Shown here piece after piece: positions 33,289 to 41,406 of a stretch of 64,000 nucleotides of DNA. Origin of the DNA: Bacteroidia bacterium. Lineage in GTDB: Bacteria; Bacteroidota; Bacteroidia; J057. Each line of letters begins with the position of its first letter. Within the stretch, counting starts at the first letter, position 1. The position numbers and the translations under genes were made by a program. Location of the stretch: contig JAUIGE010000002.1 of the NCBI GenBank assembly GCA_030430205.1, forward strand, positions 124,001 to 188,000. Reading direction: 5' to 3'. Below the pieces are notes generated by a model. The model made no database searches and was not told where the DNA came from. It worked only from the letters and a program-made list of their open reading frames with translations.

Positions 33289-34551
33289 TCAAATCAATCT
33301 TTTTTTACCTGTCAATAGCTCTTGCATCATACCCGTTTTGAGCAGTTTGTATTTGGAAAGTTGGGTTTCTAATTGTCCTATTTCTTGATCCATATCAAAA
33401 AGAATATTGGCAATTTCTTTCTGCTCTTCTATGGACGCAGGTGCCAAAAACTTAAAATTTACAAAGTCCTTTTGATAAAGGTGATTTATCGTAGAGCCCG
33501 CACTCAACTGAGAAAGAAATGTCAAAAAAACTTCCGACAATAATAGGAAATAGAAAAATTCTGGATGAAACGAATTATTAACTGGTCGAATCACAAATAC
33601 CCCACTGTTCAGGGTGGCTGGTTTGGGAACTGAATTTACCAAAGCAACTTTTCCGATAGTCCCATCCTTTGTTACAAGTACATCATGAGGTTGGATTTGA
33701 ATATTTTTGTCCTGCCTATATCTCTCATACTCAACATAATGGCAATTCCTCCAATCTATATAACCATTCTTAAATTCTGTCCCAGTAATCAGAAAATAAT
33801 CACCTGTCTTTTTATATTCTTTCGTTGTAAGGCCTTGCCAACCAATTCGTGCTTTTAAAGTAGCTGATTTTCCTAATTCCAATTCTTCCCACCCCTCCTT
33901 CGGCGTCAATAACTCCTGCATCGCCCCCTGCTTAATCATCTTCTTTTTCTCAATCAGTTTTTCGAGGCCTTCTATCAAGGCATCCATATCGCTGAGGGCG
34001 GTAGCGATGGCGGTTTGTTCGGCTTTGGTGGGGGGAAGGGGGAATTCAAAACTTATGAAATCTTTTTGATAAAGGTGAATTATAGTTGAACCTGCAACAA
34101 GTCTATTTAGAAAATTATTGAAATAAACTGATTTAAAAATATAGAATAAAAATAGTGATGAATATTGATCATTTTTTGGTCTAATTACAAAAATACCGCT
34201 ATTTAAGGTGGCTGGACCAAGAGGGTTTTCAACATAAGCTACTTTTCCAATGGTACCATCTTTTGTTATCAATATATCTCCATGTTCAATCTGAATGTTC
34301 TTATCCTGTATATATCGTTCCTTGTCAACAAAATTACAGCCATTCCAATTGATTTTTCCATTCTGAAAATCAGTTCCAGTTATTAAATAATATTCTCCAC
34401 TATTAAGATATTCCGAGACAGTTAAACCCTGCCATCCAATCCGGGCTTTCATTGTTGCTATTTTGACTAATTGAACAATATTCCACTCCTCAGGAATTAT
34501 TCCAATTTCAGTTCCCTGAAAGCCATCTGTTGTCTTCATTTCATTTACCAT
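33289..34551 (-). CDS. hsdS: Type I specificity subunit with duplicated recognition domains
   Basis: 420 residues: TRD1 (about 15-170), conserved helix (AIATALSDMDALIEGLEKLI), TRD2 (about 220-380), second conserved helix ending LLKTGMMQELLTGKK. The two TRDs are strikingly alike: both open KARIGWQGLT, both contain YxLITGT, QDKNIQI, TKDGTIGKVA and PATLNSG, and share VIRP; by eye about 60% identical over ~90 residues. Usually the two differ. The same half-site is therefore expected on both sides, giving a palindromic bipartite target. Overlaps hsdM by 7 bp. Confidence 0.94.
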   Translation of the reverse strand: MVNEMKTTDGFQGTEIGIIPEEWNIVQLVKIATMKARIGWQGLTVSEYLNSGEYYLITGTDFQNGKINWNGCNFVDKERYIQDKNIQIEHGDILITKDGTIGKVAYVENPLGPATLNSGIFVIRPKNDQYSSLFLFYIFKSVYFNNFLNRLVAGSTIIHLYQKDFISFEFPLPPTKAEQTAIATALSDMDALIEGLEKLIEKKKMIKQGAMQELLTPKEGWEELELGKSATLKARIGWQGLTTKEYKKTGDYFLITGTEFKNGYIDWRNCHYVEYERYRQDKNIQIQPHDVLVTKDGTIGKVALVNSVPKPATLNSGVFVIRPVNNSFHPEFFYFLLLSEVFLTFLSQLSAGSTINHLYQKDFVNFKFLAPASIEEQKEIANILFDMDQEIGQLETQLSKYKLLKTGMMQELLTGKKRLI

Positions 34552-36989
34552 TGATACTTCATCTTTTTAAGATTAAATTCAACTTTAGAATTCAATAATT
34601 CTAGCTCCTTGACCAGTCTTGGCATTGGACTTCCATACCTTTCAGCCAACTCCTTAATCCGTCCAGTAAGTCGGTGGCTAATCCCATTCATTTCTGTCTT
34701 AATACTACCTTCAATGAATGCCATCCATTTTCCATCTACCACCAGCATTTTAATCTCTTCTACACTCAGCTTAGGATATTGTCTGATCGTTTTAATTTCA
34801 AGATCAGCCAGGGCTTTTTTAATATCAGCCTTCAGTTTAGCTTCTTGTGCTAACAGTTTTTTGTATTGCGCAAGCATGTCCCACTCCTCTGCATTGTCTG
34901 GGTCTCTTTTTCCCAGGACTTTGATTCGTGTTTTGAGGGTACTTTGTGAGATTTTCTTTTTGTCATTCATCGCTTCGGTTAGCAGGCCATCTTCTCCCCC
35001 ATGTTCTTCGCGCAGCTCATCCATCTCCGTTATGGTGCTATCCAAATCGTTTTGCAGGGCATCAATAGCTGCCTGCTCCGTAGCAAAAAAGTGTTGAATG
35101 ATCAACGAAGGAGGGATCAACTGCCCTTCCAGCCCTTCTATACCATCGACCTGTTTTTCTATTTCTTTGCCTGCTTTTTTCGTTTTTTTGGTAATCCGTG
35201 TGACTACATTTCCCGCTTTCCAGCCATCGGCAGAGAGTTCGTACAAATCATCCTGCATGGTCTCAGACCAATAATCCATGATGTGCTGGTAGACGGCGTA
35301 TTTGTCCACCAGGTCTTTGCCATGGTAGCTTTGCAGCAAATCCTCTGAAAGCTGGCGGATCACTTCCTTGGGATGGCAGGCTTCTTCCAGAGCTTTTAAG
35401 TAGGCGGCATTTTTACGCTGCCAGGTGCCGAAGACATCCTCCATCGTTTGAGAATAGGCCAGGAATTCCGGATGGTTAAAAATTGCTGATTTGATTTCAT
35501 CCTTTGCTACTTGCAAATCCCAATAATTGGGGCGGGCATTGGCCTTGAATAAATGTGTTTTTAAGCTTGGATACACCTGCCAATATTTATCAAGCGCCTC
35601 CAGATCTCTATTGGGGATCCCCCCTCGCAAGTGCGCATCTATATCCTGAATATCCTCTTCTTCCTGGCTATCTATGTATCGTGGAATGTTTAGGTTGTAA
35701 TCGTTTTTGGGATCAGCGATTTCAGCCAGGGGTACCATTCGGCTGTATTTTGGGATTTCCAATTGTTTGTTGAATACATCCACAATCCTGTGCAGGTCCT
35801 GGGCACGCAGGCGGTTTTTGTTCCCGTCTTTGATATAGCCTTTTCCGGCATCAATCATAAAGATGCCTTTGCGGTGCTCTGCATCTTCCTTATCCAATAT
35901 GATGATAGAAGCGGCGATGCCCGTACCGTAAAACAGGTTCGCCGGTAAGCCAATGATTCCCTTGATATATCCCCTTCGCACGATGTTCTTGCGAATTTCT
36001 GATTCTGCATTGCCTCGAAACAATACGCCCAGGGGCAGGATGATCGCTGCCTTACCTTTGGATTTAAGGGATTTGAGGATATGAAGCAAAAAGGCGTAGT
36101 CGCCATTTTTGGCCGGAGGGATACCGAATCCATCAAAACGCTGAAATATGTCATGCTCAGGATCTATCCCATTCGACCAGGCTTTGGTGCTGAAGGGAGG
36201 ATTTGCGACAGCATAATCAAAGGTTTTGAGATGGCCTGTCGTATCATTTTTGAAAAATGGATCCGCCAGGGTATTTCCCTGCACGATCTCGGAAGCGGGG
36301 TTTCCATGCAGCCACATATTCATGACCGCCAGCGCGCGGGTGGCGTTGTCCATCTCCTGTCCATAGATGGAGATGCCATGAGGCGCTTCATCCGCTGCTT
36401 TGAGCAGCAAGGATCCTGATCCGCAGGTAGGGTCATAGATACTTTCTGACTGGCTTTGGGATTGGCTGATGCCAATTACCTTGGCCATGATGCGGGAGAC
36501 TTCCGCAGGGGTATAGAATTGACCTTTGCTTTTGCCACTTTCTGTGGCGAAGTGACGCATCAGGTATTCGTAGGCATCGCCCAGGATGTCGTCATTTTCA
36601 GCGCGGTTGCTGCTGAAGTCGAGGGCTTCGTTCTGGAATATTTCAATCAGGTTGCTGAGCCTGTCAATCTTTTCTTTTCCTTTTCCTAGTTTTTCATCGT
36701 CATTAAAATCCGCAACAGTGATGATGCCATTCAGATCATTTGCTTTTGCAAGTTCACCTATGATGATGTTGATCTTATTGCCGATATCGTCAGTTCCTTT
36801 GAGTTTGACCATATCCTTGAAGCTTCCGCCTTTAGGGATGTCGACCAAAGCACCGCCTTTGTCGGAGACGTACTTCATAAATAACAAAACCAATACATAG
36901 TCTTTGTATTGGCTGGCATCCATGCTGCCCCGGAGTTCGTCACAGCTTTTCCAGAGGGAGCTGTATAGTTCTGATTTTTTGATTGCCAT
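34545..36989 (-). CDS. hsdM: Type I DNA methyltransferase subunit M
   Basis: N6-adenine methyltransferase of 814 residues. HsdM N-terminal helical domain (ELYSSLWKSCDELRGSMDAS), then FYTP (158-161), SAM-binding DPTCGSGSLL (186-195) and catalytic NPPF (263-266). The typical HsdM is about 500-550 residues; here about 300 extra residues follow, largely charged helix (for example KAGKEIEKQVDG and LKADIKKALADLEIKTIRQ), probably a coiled coil joining HsdS/HsdR. First gene of the leftward operon hsdM-hsdS-DUF262-hsdR-ygjP-like. No clear TAnnTTTG promoter was found. Confidence 0.95.
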   Translation of the reverse strand: MAIKKSELYSSLWKSCDELRGSMDASQYKDYVLVLLFMKYVSDKGGALVDIPKGGSFKDMVKLKGTDDIGNKINIIIGELAKANDLNGIITVADFNDDEKLGKGKEKIDRLSNLIEIFQNEALDFSSNRAENDDILGDAYEYLMRHFATESGKSKGQFYTPAEVSRIMAKVIGISQSQSQSESIYDPTCGSGSLLLKAADEAPHGISIYGQEMDNATRALAVMNMWLHGNPASEIVQGNTLADPFFKNDTTGHLKTFDYAVANPPFSTKAWSNGIDPEHDIFQRFDGFGIPPAKNGDYAFLLHILKSLKSKGKAAIILPLGVLFRGNAESEIRKNIVRRGYIKGIIGLPANLFYGTGIAASIIILDKEDAEHRKGIFMIDAGKGYIKDGNKNRLRAQDLHRIVDVFNKQLEIPKYSRMVPLAEIADPKNDYNLNIPRYIDSQEEEDIQDIDAHLRGGIPNRDLEALDKYWQVYPSLKTHLFKANARPNYWDLQVAKDEIKSAIFNHPEFLAYSQTMEDVFGTWQRKNAAYLKALEEACHPKEVIRQLSEDLLQSYHGKDLVDKYAVYQHIMDYWSETMQDDLYELSADGWKAGNVVTRITKKTKKAGKEIEKQVDGIEGLEGQLIPPSLIIQHFFATEQAAIDALQNDLDSTITEMDELREEHGGEDGLLTEAMNDKKKISQSTLKTRIKVLGKRDPDNAEEWDMLAQYKKLLAQEAKLKADIKKALADLEIKTIRQYPKLSVEEIKMLVVDGKWMAFIEGSIKTEMNGISHRLTGRIKELAERYGSPMPRLVKELELLNSKVEFNLKKMKYQW

Positions 36990-37094
36990 GTGGCTCGGTT
37001 ACGTTATTTGGGTTCTTCGTTCGAATGTCGGAAATGCTAGGGGATTTGCCAAGTATTTAGGATATTGGAAGAAACACACCTTAACTCTTGCCCC

Positions 37095-37742
37095 ATGACA
37101 GCAGAAATTTCCGCAGTGATAGCTGCATTGATCGCAGCTTTTTCAGCAGTAGTCCTTTTTATCATTCAGCCTGCATCCAAAGAAAATGCAAAACGCCAGG
37201 CTCTCCACGAACTTGAACCATTTTGTCCTCCAAGTTGGGAGAAAGTCAAAGTTGAAGATGCCGAAACCGCGTTATCAGAGATATACAAACATCTTCAATA
37301 TGCTTCAAGAGGCAGGTCATTTCTTATCTCCCGGGCTGCTGTTTGGGAGATGCAGAAGATTCTGGATGGGTTTCCAGAAAAGGGTAGGTTAATTAATATG
37401 GAAACTGCCAAAGAATTATATATCTGGAAGACTTTAATTGCATGTGCCCTTGGGGCGCAAATAATTATACCTTTCTTTCCTCATTATTCTCAAAAACGAT
37501 TTGGAAGAAGGTTATCTAAGGTTATTAATCAAACTGAATGGGTTCTTATTGCATATAATAAGATGCACATGGAAGATGATAATAATTTGAAGAATGAAGT
37601 TAAACAAGTAAGGAAAAAATTACATGATTTTGAAAAACGGTTATTGTGTAGCTCATATTTTGACGAAATGAATTACCTGATCCCTATACTTTTGATTGGA
37701 ATGCCTATATTATGGGGAATCATAAATTTTCCTCCTTCTTGA
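37095..37742 (+). CDS. Hypothetical membrane protein at island edge
   Basis: 215 residues from ATG 37095 (an upstream in-frame start is less likely). One hydrophobic segment near the N-terminus (about 5-25, ISAVIAALIAAFSAVVLFII) and one at the C-terminus (about 195-212, LIPILLIGMPILWGII). Between them is a helical domain with charged C-terminal coiled coil (NNLKNEVKQVRKKLHDFEKR). No known family. It is divergent from hsdM and lies inside the right inverted repeat, so it may be cargo of the island. A two-TM protein with a cytosolic domain would suit an effector, but that is speculation. Confidence 0.65.
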   Translation: MTAEISAVIAALIAAFSAVVLFIIQPASKENAKRQALHELEPFCPPSWEKVKVEDAETALSEIYKHLQYASRGRSFLISRAAVWEMQKILDGFPEKGRLINMETAKELYIWKTLIACALGAQIIIPFFPHYSQKRFGRRLSKVINQTEWVLIAYNKMHMEDDNNLKNEVKQVRKKLHDFEKRLLCSSYFDEMNYLIPILLIGMPILWGIINFPPS

Positions 37743-37975
37743 TCCGTATCCCTCCAAGCAACCCCATCTTGCCTGCCAAACATCCCCTCAGCGAGCTTTG
37801 TGGGATGCAAACAACAAAAAAGTCACAAGAAGAGTGGCTCCACCTGCGGAACCAGGAAGGCCAGCGGTTTGAGCCAGCGTTGTTGGAGTTTGAGTAGGGG
37901 AAAATAATGTCACCCTTGATAAGAACTTTACGGCGGCTAGAGAGTGGTCATGAGTTCATTCAACCTGAAAACCTA

Positions 37976-38005
37976 TCCACCTTAAACTCCCCGTTTGGTG
38001 GTCCA
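37976..38005. repeat. Right copy of the 30-bp inverted repeat bounding the defence island
   Basis: Inverted relative to 25501-25530, 26/30 identical. Around it, 37743-38055 holds no intact gene. A short plus-strand frame ending near 37897 (TTKKSQEEWLHLRNQEG) may be a gene end left by rearrangement. Confidence 0.65.
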
Positions 38006-38055
38006 GGAAGTGTGGGTAAGCAGACCTAGTTATCCTTCCCCCCAAAAACCCAAAA

Positions 38056-38079
38056 AGGCACCGCCAAACAGCGATGCCT
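38056..38079 (-). terminator. Rho-independent terminator for the 38.1-38.7 kb gene
   Basis: AGGCACCGC (38056-38064) pairs with GCGATGCCT (38071-38079) with one mismatch and a 6-nt loop; the minus strand continues TTTTTGGGTTTTTGG. Confidence 0.7.
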
Positions 38080-38106
38080 CACCTAAAGGGAATCAAGACT
38101 ACCTAC

Positions 38107-38736
38107 CTAAGCAGGCGGACTTTCTTGTTTGCCTGGCCGGTTAAGCCAGGTATAGAAAAGCAAAACACCTACAGCGATCATGACAGCGCCAGCCAACTGG
38201 TATTTCGTGGCCATATCGGTTTGATCTCCGATGAGCAGAAAGGCAAACACGGAAAGCAGCCAGGTGAATGCCCGGGTCCAGTTGGAGGCGAAGAGAGATT
38301 GTAACATGCGTTTCATATCTATTGACTTTAAGGGTAACACAAATCGGTAAAATATTTCGAAGTAAAGGCCTCGCAGGAAGTAGGTGGACAGGCTGATCAG
38401 CGCCATGGCCGTGAAGTAGTATTTGTCTGGCCACAGGTAGGCCAGGGAGCAGCCCAGCATCAGCCGCTGAGCGAGGATCTCCACGAACTTGAAGAAGTGC
38501 CAGCCATCCGTCAGCCAGGACAGCCAGGTGGTGGCTCCGGGGAATTTGGGGCCTTGCAGGGGATCCCCATTCCTGTATTTATTCCGCCAGGTATCGCTAT
38601 GGGGACCGGCCCATGTTTTCCACCATCGGGCGAAAGGACTTTCGCCGGTGGCCCAGCGGACGAAGATGGAGGCCTGCCACTTTTCGGGGATCGCTACGGT
38701 GTCACGCGCCGCGTCTGCGGCAGCTTCGAGGACCAC
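38107..38736 (-). CDS. Hypothetical multi-pass membrane protein, possibly 5'-truncated
   Basis: 209 residues if GTG 38736 is the start. Trp-rich soluble front (WATGESPFARWWKTWAGPH), then hydrophobic segments at about 88-100, 108-125, 152-172 and 178-197. Upstream in the same direction, a second frame ends at about 38757 and encodes a lone hydrophobic helix (LALVGGLILLLIVLAIII) with no ATG, so the locus could be a remnant broken near 38840, or two small genes. The terminator downstream argues that transcription once ended here. No family recognised. Confidence 0.5.
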   Translation of the reverse strand: MVLEAAADAARDTVAIPEKWQASIFVRWATGESPFARWWKTWAGPHSDTWRNKYRNGDPLQGPKFPGATTWLSWLTDGWHFFKFVEILAQRLMLGCSLAYLWPDKYYFTAMALISLSTYFLRGLYFEIFYRFVLPLKSIDMKRMLQSLFASNWTRAFTWLLSVFAFLLIGDQTDMATKYQLAGAVMIAVGVLLFYTWLNRPGKQESPPA

Positions 38737-38831
38737 CAGGGGGTTATGGGATTCATTATTTTTTTGCGATGATGATAGCTAATACAATCAATAGCAGGAT
38801 CAGGCCGCCTACCAGCGCAAGACCGCTGTAG

Positions 38832-38972
38832 TCGGGGCCCTTATACTTGAATCAATTAGCAATAGGTCAGGAGGCATTGATTCACCTGAAGAATAATCGA
38901 ATAAAGATAATTGAGGAAACTATTCAGGAAATGAAACAATTGCTGAATAAAGAGGGCATTGGCATGGATTAG
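38832..38972 (+). pseudogene. Gene-end fragment
   Basis: A 46-codon open stretch without a start codon, reading EALIHLKNNRIKIIEETIQE then MKQLLNKEGIGMD before TAG. It has the composition of the C-terminal helix of a real protein but is cut at about 38832, where the opposite-strand remnant also begins. This suggests a deletion or insertion junction. Parent family not identified. Confidence 0.3.
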
Positions 38973-39067
38973 TGAAGTTCAAGATATAACAAAAGGGAAT
39001 TCCATAATGATATATACCATTTGCAGCCTGGTTCCGATTTTTATATTTTAGGTACTTTTTATAACAA

Positions 39068-39103
39068 GAAAAACGGCCAGAAACTGTGTTTCTGGCCGTT
39101 TTT
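39068..39103 (-). terminator. Terminator of the tRNA-Lys-tRNA-Leu operon
   Basis: AAAACGGCCAGAAAC (39070-39084) and GTTTCTGGCCGTTTT (39088-39102) form a perfect 15-bp stem with a 3-nt loop. T-runs flank both sides, so it can stop transcription in either direction. Confidence 0.85.
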
Positions 39104-39108
39104 GGAGG

Positions 39109-39193
39109 TGCCCAGGAAAGGACTCGAACCTTCACGAGAAAATTTCTCACTAGCCCCTCAAGCTAGCGCGTCTACCAATTCCGCCACCTGGGC
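39109..39193 (-). tRNA. tRNA-Leu (anticodon GAG)
   Basis: Acceptor GCCCAGG/CCTGGGC with discriminator A, D-loop with TTGG, anticodon loop CTTGAGG (anticodon GAG), long variable arm (GTGAGAAATTTTCTCGT), and T-loop TTCGAGT. The type II structure fits leucine. CCA not encoded. Confidence 0.95.
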
Positions 39194-39210
39194 AAAACGA
39201 AGAAAGTTCC

Positions 39211-39270
39211 GGGTTTTGGGTTTAAGGTTTCGGGTAATTACTCGAAACGAAGAACACAAAACTCGAAACT
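39211..39270. repeat. Heptamer inverted arrays between the two tRNA genes
   Basis: Arm 1: GGGTTTT, GGGTTTA, AGGTTTC, GGGTAAT (39211-39238). Arm 2: CGAAACG, AAGAACA, CAAAACT, CGAAACT (39243-39270), whose reverse complement is the same GTTTYGN type. Period seven is kept in both arms. The RNA could fold into a hairpin separating tRNA-Lys from tRNA-Leu in the precursor, possibly a processing site. Confidence 0.6.
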
Positions 39271-39279
39271 TCTTCGAAG

Positions 39280-39352
39280 TGATTCGGCTGGGGCTCGAAC
39301 CCAGGACCCTCTGCTTAAAAGGCAGATGCTCTACCAACTGAGCTACCGAATC
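39280..39352 (-). tRNA. tRNA-Lys (anticodon TTT)
   Basis: Acceptor GATTCGG/CCGAATC with discriminator A, D-arm GCTCAGTTGGTAGAGC, anticodon loop CTTTTAA (anticodon TTT), and T-arm CTGGG-TTCGAGC-CCCAG. First gene of a two-tRNA operon. Confidence 0.96.
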
Positions 39353-39398
39353 ATGCTTGATTTTGAACGAACAAATGCTATTTTTGTCAATTGCCCTG

Positions 39399-39429
39399 CA
39401 AAGATAAAGCGCCGTCTATTAATGTCAAA
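39399..39429 (-). promoter_or_regulatory. Promoter of the tRNA-Lys-tRNA-Leu operon
   Basis: On the minus strand: TTTG (39429-39426), exactly 19 bp, then TATCTTTG (39406-39399), a textbook Bacteroidota promoter. Transcription would begin near 39392, about 40 nt before tRNA-Lys. The -33 box overlaps the first codons of the divergent TPR/SH3 gene. Confidence 0.8.
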
Positions 39430-40168
39430 TTCTAAGTCGTCTTTTTTTCTTTTTCTGCTCTTCGGGGGATGGCTAAGCTTGCTTTTTCCCCAGCAAATCT
39501 CTGCTGATGCTGCGCGTAAGCAGGAGTTGAGGGCGGAGGTTTTTTTTGAGAAAAATATGCACGAGAAGGCTATAGAGGCCTATAATTCCCTTTTTGAGGC
39601 GGGTTACTATTCTGAGCAATCGCTCTACAGAATGGCCTTTTTGCATGAGCAAAAAGAAAATTGGATTGAGGCAATTTTTTTTCTGAAAAAAATTCAAATC
39701 GCCTATGGCGGGCAAGAGTTGAGCTTCCGGCTCAAATATCTCGCCGATAAGCTCGGCGCGCGCTTTCCGCTGGATAGTGCAGGCCCTGGCCTGTTTGAAA
39801 TGAACTTTTACCGGAACCTGCTCCCGCTTTTGGGTGCTTGTCTGGGCCTGCTGGCAGCAGGGCTGCTGCTGGTGTTTTTTGCCCGGAGGGCATGGCTCGG
39901 TGCTGTGGGCCTCACAGGCCTCGCTTTCTCCCTGCTCATAGCAGGAGGGATACTTGCGGGCCATTATGGCCTGCCCGAGCGGGCCATGCTCATACAGGAA
40001 ACACCCTTTCACGCAAGGGCTGCCTATGCTTCGACCCAACTCAATGTCCCTCTGGAGCCGGGACAGAGCGTTGAGGTCATTGCCAGAAACGATATTTGGT
40101 GCAAGATCAGGCAGGGAGCTTATAAAGCCTGGGTTCCTTATTTTAGCCTTCGCTTGCTAAATGAATAA
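39422..40168 (+). CDS. TPR and SH3-domain membrane protein (BatE-like layout)
   Basis: 248 residues from ATG 39422; an earlier start would lie in tRNA-Lys. Signal peptide about 1-25, TPR-like helices (about 28-105; AEVFFEKNMHEKAIEAYNSLFEAGYYS), two hydrophobic segments (about 130-153 and 160-178), then an SH3-like domain (about 190-248; LNVPLEPGQSVEVIARNDIW then CKIRQGAYKAWVPYFSLR). This order matches BatE of the Bacteroides aerotolerance operon, but no BatA-D genes are adjacent, so the name is not assigned. Probably periplasmic peptidoglycan or protein contact. Confidence 0.75.
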   Translation: MSNSKSSFFLFLLFGGWLSLLFPQQISADAARKQELRAEVFFEKNMHEKAIEAYNSLFEAGYYSEQSLYRMAFLHEQKENWIEAIFFLKKIQIAYGGQELSFRLKYLADKLGARFPLDSAGPGLFEMNFYRNLLPLLGACLGLLAAGLLLVFFARRAWLGAVGLTGLAFSLLIAGGILAGHYGLPERAMLIQETPFHARAAYASTQLNVPLEPGQSVEVIARNDIWCKIRQGAYKAWVPYFSLRLLNE

Positions 40169-40246
40169 ATTGTAGCGGGAAATGATTGTTTTGCGTAAAT
40201 TCGCAAACAATTTTAACATGCAACCTAATCAATTAAGCCACTTCCC

Positions 40247-41275
40247 ATGATACGGAAACGAAAAGATATTGTCACTCTTGAGCAATTCATCATCCAGCAG
40301 GAGCAAAACTTCCCCTATGCCACAGGACAGTTGTCCAAAATTATCAGGGATATTGTCCTTGCTGCTCGAATGGTCAATAGGGAGGTAAATAAGGCTGGCT
40401 TGGTAGATATCATCGGTTTGACAGGAGATATCAATGCACAGGGGGAAGATGTGCAAAAGCTGGATATTTTTGCCAATGAGCAGATGATCGATGCTTTGTT
40501 TAAAGGAAATATGGTATGCGCGGTAGGTTCAGAGGAAAATGATGATTTCCTGATCAAAGAAGGCTCCCGTGGCAGGTATATCGTTCTGATGGACCCTTTG
40601 GATGGAAGTTCAAATATAGATGTGAATGTATCCATTGGAACTATTTTCTCCATTTACCGCAGAGGGGGCCTGGATGAGGCCCTGACCAAGGAAGATTTGC
40701 TGCAGGCTGGCACCCGCCAGGTAGCAGCTGGCTATATTTTATATGGTTCCAGCACCATGCTGGTTTACACCACCGGCAATGGCGTGGATGGCTTTACGCT
40801 CGACCCTTCTATCGGTGAGTTTTTGCTCTCGCATAAAGACATCCGCTTTCCCAAAAGTTGCAGCATTTATTCTGTCAATGAAGGAAACTACAGAGACTTT
40901 TTTGACGGCACCAAAGAGTACCTCCGATATATCAAAAGAGATATGGAAAGCCCTTATTCCAGCCGCTATATTGGCTCATTTGTAGCAGATTTTCACAGAA
41001 ACCTGCTTAAGGGTGGGATTTTTATGTACCCCGGTACACATCAGCGTCCCAATGGCAAACTTCGCCTGACTTTTGAGGCAAACCCCATGGCACTCATAGC
41101 CGAGCAGGCAGGAGGATATGCCTCTGATGGCCGCAAACGCATCCTGGAAATCCTCCCAGAAGACTTACACCAGCGTACACCGCTTTTTGTAGGGAACAAA
41201 GAAGAGGTATTAAAACTGGAAGAATTTATCCGAAATTCAGGATATGGAACCTCTACGGAGAACCTAAATGATTGA
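40247..41275 (+). CDS. fbp: Class I fructose-1,6-bisphosphatase
   Basis: Gluconeogenic enzyme hydrolysing fructose 1,6-bisphosphate to fructose 6-phosphate, Mg2+-dependent, cytoplasmic. 342 residues, normal for the class. Metal/phosphate motif MDPLDGSSN (116-123 core), KLDIFANEQM early, and the substrate region SRYIGSFVADFHRNLLKGGI then GTHQRPNGKLRL near 240-280. AMP-site residues at the N-terminus were not judged. Probably monocistronic. Confidence 0.97.
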   Translation: MIRKRKDIVTLEQFIIQQEQNFPYATGQLSKIIRDIVLAARMVNREVNKAGLVDIIGLTGDINAQGEDVQKLDIFANEQMIDALFKGNMVCAVGSEENDDFLIKEGSRGRYIVLMDPLDGSSNIDVNVSIGTIFSIYRRGGLDEALTKEDLLQAGTRQVAAGYILYGSSTMLVYTTGNGVDGFTLDPSIGEFLLSHKDIRFPKSCSIYSVNEGNYRDFFDGTKEYLRYIKRDMESPYSSRYIGSFVADFHRNLLKGGIFMYPGTHQRPNGKLRLTFEANPMALIAEQAGGYASDGRKRILEILPEDLHQRTPLFVGNKEEVLKLEEFIRNSGYGTSTENLND

Positions 41276-41291
41276 GCATAATTGCTTTCCG

Positions 41292-41323
41292 TTTTTCCAT
41301 ACCATATTCATTGATTATCTTTG
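41292..41323 (+). promoter_or_regulatory. Promoter of the pspA operon
   Basis: T-rich -33 region (TTTTT 41292-41296), 19-bp spacer, then TATCTTTG (41316-41323). About 80 bp before the pspA ATG. The -33 box is not a clean TTTG. Confidence 0.5.
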
Positions 41324-41406
41324 TTCAGGAAGACCGAACAAAAGGCCTTCTGTTTTCCGTATATCATCACTAACTGAAATCACCATAATTTAATTAGATC
41401 ACCATT

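Noticed and set aside
37712-37897. 61-codon plus-strand frame
   Set aside because: Overlaps the end of the membrane-protein gene and has no own start; at most a gene-end remnant, mentioned with the right inverted repeat.
25501-38005. Classical transposon with its own transposase
   Set aside because: No transposase, integrase or recombinase motif was found in any frame inside; only the inverted repeats support mobility.
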